10,583 nt of DNA from a bacterium (GTDB taxonomy: Bacteria; JAHJDO01). The notes under the pieces were generated by a model. That model was not told the DNA's origin, made no database searches, and saw nothing but the letters and a program-made list of their open reading frames with translations. Below, piece by piece: positions 6,370 through 10,583 of the stretch. The stretch's first letter is position 1. Each line of letters opens with the position of its first letter. The translations under genes were made by a program, and so were the position numbers. Where the stretch lies: positions 1 through 10,583 of the forward strand of contig DAOVHI010000040.1 of NCBI GenBank assembly GCA_030671985.1. The letters are read 5' to 3'.

Positions 6370-6591
6370 TTACGACAATTCTTCTACGTCCGCTTTATCC
6401 CTGGTTCTTGAAGTTGAGACTCTAATAGTTCTTTGAAGTCTTGCTGGATATTCATACAAAAAATTTCCCACCTCAATTCTCAGCTTTTCAACAGCATTCA
6501 ACCTATATTCCGAGGTTTGTGACTGCCAGAATTTTCGGTCATCCATTGCCTGTTTTGCATGTGTTGTAGTTTTTATTATTTTCTTAATCAT
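6370..6591 (-). CDS. Small antitoxin-like protein of the nucleotidyltransferase-associated type, orphan
   Basis: This is a 73-aa protein starting MIKKIIKTT. It contains DDRKFWQSQTSEYRLNAVEK and ends its conserved part with PARLQRTIRV. The order 'D.r.FW.S.t...Rl.AVe.LR ... RLQR..RV' is that of small proteins usually encoded beside AbiEii-like or DUF6036-type nucleotidyltransferase toxins. I assign it by pattern memory. No nucleotidyltransferase is adjacent: it sits between ahcY (13 bp upstream on the same strand) and the convergent helicase gene, so it is either an orphan or a remnant. The charged tail TSRTRDKADVEELS extends beyond the usual end. I chose the ATG at 6589-6591 over an in-frame TTG at 6613-6615, which would overlap ahcY and add residues unlike the family start. 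No clear Shine-Dalgarno serves the ATG. It may be co-transcribed with the ahcY operon. Confidence 0.62.
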   Translation of the reverse strand: MIKKIIKTTTHAKQAMDDRKFWQSQTSEYRLNAVEKLRIEVGNFLYEYPARLQRTIRVSTSRTRDKADVEELS

Positions 6592-6604
6592 AACACTAAT
6601 TGAG

Positions 6605-7861
6605 TTATGTCCCAATCTCCCATGAACTGAGATATTTTTTTTGCTCCGTGGTTAAAGTGTCTATTTTAACACCCATGGAATTGAGCTTAAGTTTAGAGAT
6701 AGCTTTATCTATATCTTGAGGAACATTGTATACTTTATTATTTAATTTTTTGTAATTCTTCGCAATATACTCAGCTGATAAGGATTGATTGGCAAAACTC
6801 ATATCCATTACCATTGCAGGATGTCCATCAGCAGATGCCAGATTGATCAGCCGACCTTCCCCCAAAAGACATATTTTTCTGCCATTTTGCATTGTATATT
6901 CATCAACAAATTCCCTTACTCTTCTTTTGCTTCTACTCATTTTTTCAAGAGCAGGCACATCAATCTCTACGTCAAAATGTCCTGAATTTGCAATGATAGC
7001 ACCGTCCTTCATGTTCTTAAAATGCTTGGCTGCCAAAACATGTATATCTCCCGTTAAGGTTACAAAGGCATCGCCAATATAAGAAGCCTTCTCCATCGGC
7101 ATAACAGAAAATCCATCCATGACTGCCTCTAACGCACACAAAGGATCTACTTCCGTTATGATAACATTTGCTCCCATACCTTTGGCTCTGCTTGCAAAAC
7201 CACGTCCGCACCAGCCATATCCCGATACTACAACAGTGGAGCCCGCAAACAACATATTCGTTGCTCTGATAATTCCGTCAATTGTACTTTGCCCGGTACC
7301 ATATCTGTTGTCAAAGAAATGTTTTGTATCAGCGTCATTAACAGCTATGATCGGAAACGCAAGTTTCTTCTGTTTTTCAAGACTTCTCAGTCGAATAACA
7401 CCTGTTGTTGTCTCCTCTGTCCCGCCAAGAATATCCTTTATAAGATCTCTTTTCTTATCGTGAATTGTGGAAACAAGATCTGCGCCGTCATCCATAGTAA
7501 TATTCGGCTTTGCATCCAATACATTGTTTATGTGTCGATAATATGTTTTGTTGTCCTCTGCGCAAATGGCGAAAACAGATATCCCATAATCTTTTACGAG
7601 AGAAGCTGCAACATCATCCTGAGTGCTTAAAGGATTTGAAGCGCAAAGCATTACTTCCGCGCCGCCCGCTTTTAAAGCTATCGCCAAATTAGCTGTTTCT
7701 GTTGTAACATGCAGACATGCACCTAATTTAATCCCTTTCAGCGGTTTCTCTTTTTTAAAGCGCGCCTGAATTGATCTGAGAACAGGCATATTTCTTTCCG
7801 CCCATTCTATACGCAGTTTTCCTTCTTTAGCCAGCTTAATGTCTTTTATATCATACTTCAA
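6605..7861 (-). CDS. ahcY: Adenosylhomocysteinase (S-adenosylhomocysteine hydrolase), short form
   Basis: This 418-aa cytosolic NAD-dependent enzyme splits S-adenosylhomocysteine into adenosine and homocysteine, relieving product inhibition of methyltransferases. Seen in the sequence: substrate-site segments [10 protein letters not shown] (51-60) and MDDGADLV (123-130), EETTTG (149-154), the catalytic region [14 protein letters not shown] (175-188) with K180 and D184, the NAD loop GYGWCGRG (214-221), SGHFDVEID (293-301) and [15 protein letters not shown] (334-348). It lacks the insert and the C-terminal Lys/Tyr tail (KPDHYRY type) of eukaryotic-like enzymes and ends [16 protein letters not shown], as in the short archaeal and Thermotoga-type group. 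The start is a TTG with a clear AGGAG 7 bp upstream. metK ends 39 bp upstream, so the two steps of the methyl cycle are likely expressed together. Confidence 0.97.
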   Translation of the reverse strand: MKYDIKDIKLAKEGKLRIEWAERNMPVLRSIQARFKKEKPLKGIKLGACLHVTTETANLAIALKAGGAEVMLCASNPLSTQDDVAASLVKDYGISVFAICAEDNKTYYRHINNVLDAKPNITMDDGADLVSTIHDKKRDLIKDILGGTEETTTGVIRLRSLEKQKKLAFPIIAVNDADTKHFFDNRYGTGQSTIDGIIRATNMLFAGSTVVVSGYGWCGRGFASRAKGMGANVIITEVDPLCALEAVMDGFSVMPMEKASYIGDAFVTLTGDIHVLAAKHFKNMKDGAIIANSGHFDVEIDVPALEKMSRSKRRVREFVDEYTMQNGRKICLLGEGRLINLASADGHPAMVMDMSFANQSLSAEYIAKNYKKLNNKVYNVPQDIDKAISKLKLNSMGVKIDTLTTEQKKYLSSWEIGT

Positions 7862-7868
7862 AATAATT

Positions 7869-7873
7869 CTCCT
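7869..7873 (-). promoter_or_regulatory. Ribosome binding site deciding the TTG start of ahcY
   Basis: AGGAG on the minus strand, within GAAGGAGAATTATT, ends 7 bp before a TTG codon. No ATG occurs at this point, and the residues that follow ([14 protein letters not shown]) match the family start, so the TTG is very probably used. Confidence 0.85.
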
Positions 7874-7900
7874 TCTGTCTCATTGATTACGATTACGTTA

Positions 7901-9058
7901 TTACAGTCCGGCTTTTTTTCTAAGAAAATCGGCTTTATCTGTCTTTTCCCATGTGAAAGTATCTTCTTTTCTGCCAAAATGACCGTAACAGGCAGTCTTT
8001 TTATAAATTGGTCTGCGAAGTTTTAAGCGATTGATTATCCCCTTTGGGGTCATATCAAAATTGTCGACAAGAAGCTTTTTAATTTTGTCTTTTGATATCT
8101 TGCCTTTACTGAATGTGTTTAACATAATTGAAACAGGTTCAGGAACTCCAATCGCGTATGCCAGCTGAATCTCGCATTCAGATGTCAGACCGGCTGCTAC
8201 TACATTCTTTGCAAGATAACGTGCAAAATAGGATGCAGAGCGGTCAACCTTTGTGCAGTCCTTGCCGGAAAAGCATCCTCCGCCATGACTTCCTACACCG
8301 CCGTATGTATCAACTATTATCTTTCTTCCTGTAAGACCGGTATCTCCATGCGGTCCGCCTATCTCAAATCGGCCTGTTGGATTTATGAAAATTTTTGTTT
8401 TGCTGTCCATCAGTTCAGAAGGAATAACAGGTTTTATCACATGTTCTTTTATATCATCCTTCAGTATGTTCATATCAATATCGCCGTCATGCTGTGTTGA
8501 TACGACTATCGCATCTATGCGGCATGGCTTTCCATCTATATATTCAGCCGTCACCTGTGATTTCCCATCGGGTCTCAGATAATCTAGAATTTTTTCTTTT
8601 CTTATCTTAGCCAGTCTCTTGCAAAGCTTATGCGCAAGCATGATTGGCAAAGGCATGAGTTCCTTTGTCTCGTCAGTTGCATAACCAAACATCATGCCCT
8701 GATCTCCAGCGCCGCCCGGATCAACACCAAGAGCAATATCAGGAGATTGAGACTGTATAGCTGTAAGAACGCCGCATGTTTCATAATCAAATCCGTACGA
8801 AGCATTAGTATAGCCGATCTCTCTAATAGTCTTTCTTGCAATTGTTGGAATATCTACATAGCATGAAGTTGTGATCTCTCCGGCAATATATACAATGCCT
8901 GTCGTAACAAGTGTCTCACATGCAACTCTTCCGTTTGGATCACTTTCCATAATAACATCTAAAATGCTGTCCGATATTTGATCCGCCATCTTATCGGGAT
9001 GCCCTTCAGTTACAGACTCTGATGTAAACAAATACCTATTATTGTTCTTTGTCGCCAT
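7901..9058 (-). CDS. metK: S-adenosylmethionine synthetase (methionine adenosyltransferase)
   Basis: This 385-aa protein, the usual MetK length, makes S-adenosylmethionine from methionine and ATP in the cytosol, normally as a tetramer. Hallmarks are [19 protein letters not shown] (12-30) with H20, D22 and K23, CETLVTTG (47-54), the loop [16 protein letters not shown] (116-131), [20 protein letters not shown] (234-253), GGGCFSGKD (259-267) and [12 protein letters not shown] (270-281). The active-site stretch usually read as GAFSGKDP(S/T)KVDRS here has Cys at 262 and Cys in place of Pro at 268, a small oddity. GGGAG lies 8 bp before the ATG. The gene follows the isomerase by 17 bp, which leaves no room for a SAM riboswitch, and precedes ahcY in the same likely operon. 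Confidence 0.98.
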   Translation of the reverse strand: MATKNNNRYLFTSESVTEGHPDKMADQISDSILDVIMESDPNGRVACETLVTTGIVYIAGEITTSCYVDIPTIARKTIREIGYTNASYGFDYETCGVLTAIQSQSPDIALGVDPGGAGDQGMMFGYATDETKELMPLPIMLAHKLCKRLAKIRKEKILDYLRPDGKSQVTAEYIDGKPCRIDAIVVSTQHDGDIDMNILKDDIKEHVIKPVIPSELMDSKTKIFINPTGRFEIGGPHGDTGLTGRKIIVDTYGGVGSHGGGCFSGKDCTKVDRSASYFARYLAKNVVAAGLTSECEIQLAYAIGVPEPVSIMLNTFSKGKISKDKIKKLLVDNFDMTPKGIINRLKLRRPIYKKTACYGHFGRKEDTFTWEKTDKADFLRKKAGL

Positions 9059-9075
9059 TGTACTCTCTCCCTTTG

Positions 9076-10131
9076 CTATTCAAGCAGTTTTTTCTTTAGT
9101 GTTTCTATTCTGTCAACAGGTGTTGGGTCAACTTTGTATAACATTGCGAGATAAAAACTCACAAAATCCCCAAGATAAATAAGTGAAAACATTCTAGCAA
9201 GTATGGAATTACCCTGTGTCCAAACTTCTGTAATTTCACTTGGCTTGTCTTCTATAATTGAACTTGTTATGGCAATGCGCTTTGAATTTCTCTCAGAATC
9301 GTCTTTATCTCTGAGTATTATGACCGACATATCCTTTGTTAAGTTATCCAATCCTTCCCAGCCAACTATCTCGTTATGATCTAGTTCAGGAAAAATATTA
9401 TTGTATGCCAGAATCTTGCTGTTTTCATTTAACTGCGTTTTCCATCTTAGAGCTACCGGTCCAAGACAGCCGTCTATGGAATATATCAGAGGAAACTTGT
9501 TGTATAATATCTTTGCAAGCTTTTTTGCCAAATTTGAATCAGCGGATTTATTTCCCCATATAGTCTTAAATCTCTTTAACATAGCTATAGTTTCATTTAT
9601 ATCTTCCGTCTTAGTGGTAAGTCCTAGATTTTGCATAGCTATTAACACAGGAAAGAACATGTATCCCAACGCACTTCTCGGAGATTGGCCTCCTGGTATT
9701 ATTATTAACGGAATATTGTCAGACTCCGCATTCTCAGCTAGCTTCCCACCGCTTGTCACGCAAATTATTTTACAACCGCGCTCCTTTGCATCATTATAAG
9801 ATGAGAGTGTTTCTTCAGTATTACCTGAATAACTTGTAGCAAATACAAGCGTTTTTTTATCTGCAAAATTGGGCAGATGGTAATTACGATTAACAAATAT
9901 CGGAACTTTTATCTCATTTATAAGAAGTTTTGATAATATATCCCCGCCAATTGCCGAACCTCCCATGCCTATAACTATAATTTTTTCTACTTCCGAATAT
10001 TCATCCCGAAGGATACAAGATCGAGCAGCAGAAACAGCCTTTTCGCATTGAGAATCAAGATTTAATACCAAGTCAAACATACCCGATATATCCATTTCTT
10101 TCATTGATTCCATGTCATCCAAAACATCCAT
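9076..10131 (-). CDS. Bifunctional phosphoglucose/phosphomannose isomerase
   Basis: This 351-aa SIS-domain protein belongs to the archaeal-type bifunctional family, which interconverts glucose-6-phosphate or mannose-6-phosphate with fructose-6-phosphate. Seen in the sequence: [10 protein letters not shown] (55-64), the phosphate-binding [10 protein letters not shown] (100-109), TSGGKL (126-131), PRSALGYMF (151-159), and the catalytic pair E236 (QLNENSK) and H252 (PELDHNE). Their 16-residue spacing matches the Glu203/His219 pair I recall from the Pyrobaculum enzyme. The C-terminal [16 protein letters not shown] is also typical. It serves glycolysis and supply of nucleotide-sugar precursors for the envelope. 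The start has a weak AGAAG upstream. It lies 26 bp after the enzyme I gene and 17 bp before metK, so it is probably co-transcribed with both. Confidence 0.94.
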   Translation of the reverse strand: MDVLDDMESMKEMDISGMFDLVLNLDSQCEKAVSAARSCILRDEYSEVEKIIVIGMGGSAIGGDILSKLLINEIKVPIFVNRNYHLPNFADKKTLVFATSYSGNTEETLSSYNDAKERGCKIICVTSGGKLAENAESDNIPLIIIPGGQSPRSALGYMFFPVLIAMQNLGLTTKTEDINETIAMLKRFKTIWGNKSADSNLAKKLAKILYNKFPLIYSIDGCLGPVALRWKTQLNENSKILAYNNIFPELDHNEIVGWEGLDNLTKDMSVIILRDKDDSERNSKRIAITSSIIEDKPSEITEVWTQGNSILARMFSLIYLGDFVSFYLAMLYKVDPTPVDRIETLKKKLLE

Positions 10132-10157
10132 AAACGTTTCTTCTTTTTATAATTTAC

Positions 10158-10583
10158 TTAGCCGTATAACTCAATTTCAGCTCTTGAAATAATTTTTTTA
10201 ATCTTGGATCTCAGATATCTGTCTGCTTCCTTACCCGTTGATAATTCAAGCACATGTTTAGCAATTTTTTTTGTATCATCAGTGTTCACATGGCGAACAA
10301 GCTTTTTAATTTCAGGAATTCTTATAGAAGCCATGCTGAAACGAAATAATCCCAATCCAAGCAAAGCTAATACAGATGCCGGGGTTCCTGCCATCTCCCC
10401 GCATATACTAACAGGAATACCCGCTTCATTCGCAGCGTCCATGACCATTTTAATCAAACGATAAACTGCCGGATGATTGGGCCTATAGAGATAGGAAATC
10501 TTTTCGTCAACTCTGTCCACTGCAAAAGAATACTGGATTAAGTCATTAGTTCCTACACTAAAAAAATCTGCTTCTTTTGCCAA
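10158..10583 (-). CDS. ptsI: PTS enzyme I-type phosphoenolpyruvate-protein phosphotransferase, C-terminal part
   Basis: These are the last 141 codons of a gene that enters from the right edge. The protein is the C-terminal PEP-binding TIM-barrel end of enzyme I: ADFFSVGTNDLIQYSFAVDR, LYRPNHPAVYRLIKMV, and CGEMAG with the Cys that acts as proton donor in enzyme I. It ends with the IPEIKKLVRHVN helix and a lysine-rich tail. Enzyme I autophosphorylates with PEP and passes phosphate to HPr or NPr in the cytoplasm. The stretch usually LGxGxDEFSMS reads LGLGLFRFSMAS, with the acidic pair replaced by Phe-Arg. Because the N-terminal half is missing I cannot tell sugar-type PtsI from nitrogen-type PtsP. 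Other PEP-utilising enzymes are less likely given this motif order. It is probably first or early in the operon running to ahcY. Confidence 0.88.
   Translation of the reverse strand: MAKEADFFSVGTNDLIQYSFAVDRVDEKISYLYRPNHPAVYRLIKMVMDAANEAGIPVSICGEMAGTPASVLALLGLGLFRFSMASIRIPEIKKLVRHVNTDDTKKIAKHVLELSTGKEADRYLRSKIKKIISRAEIELYG

Noticed and set aside
6592-6615. TTG at 6613-6615 as start of the small antitoxin-like protein
   Set aside because: It overlaps ahcY, and the eight added residues do not resemble the family start, whereas the downstream ATG begins the typical MIKKIIK.
7119-7463. Plus-strand open frames opposite ahcY, metK and the isomerase
   Set aside because: They are shadows of strongly conserved minus-strand genes, with no family-like motifs of their own.
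9059-9075. SAM riboswitch before metK
   Set aside because: The gap to the upstream isomerase gene is only 17 bp and is filled by the ribosome binding site.
1-10583. tRNA, rRNA or known small RNA genes
   Set aside because: I saw no cloverleaf or rRNA-like sequence in the few intergenic stretches, the longest of which (962-1287) is explained by repeats and the gene remnant.

Overview
The window is a bacterial chromosome segment of low GC content. It carries a mostly minus-strand block of housekeeping genes, interrupted by a short accessory region. The enzyme set (PTS enzyme I-type protein, archaeal-type bifunctional phosphoglucose/phosphomannose isomerase, MetK, short-form AhcY, RsmE, RodA) and the many short palindromic intergenic repeats fit an uncultured Gram-negative-type lineage. 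Candidatus Omnitrophota is my best guess, from general impression only and at low confidence.

Right part (6605-10583, minus strand, read right to left): the C-terminal end of a PEP-utilising enzyme I protein, then phosphoglucose/phosphomannose isomerase, metK and ahcY. Gaps are 17-39 bp, so this is probably one operon. metK makes S-adenosylmethionine and ahcY recycles its product S-adenosylhomocysteine. A small antitoxin-like ORF (6370-6591) follows ahcY and has no visible partner.

Middle (1288-6360): a plus-strand gene for a 1009-residue UvrD-type helicase fused to a RecB-like nuclease with a four-cysteine iron-sulfur signature. It is divergent from a minus-strand KilA-N protein gene and a gene for a protein of unknown function ending in a HEPN-like domain (RNDLVH). 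A GC-rich hairpin with a T tract, itself like a dispersed palindromic repeat, separates the last two.

Left part (1-1287): rsmE and the start of rodA overlap and form a second housekeeping operon on the minus strand. Between rsmE and the HEPN-like gene lies a remnant of another HEPN-domain gene on the plus strand, cut off at its 3' side by two adjacent palindromic repeats.

The most notable structure is a 23-bp exact direct repeat (969-991 and 3274-3296) flanking everything between rsmE and the helicase gene. Each copy contains an extended -10 promoter pointing into the adjacent minus-strand gene. The pattern suggests an accessory HEPN/KilA-N cassette that either arrived with, or duplicated, the rsmE promoter. 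The promoters of rsmE and the helicase lie so close to the start codons that their mRNAs would be nearly leaderless.
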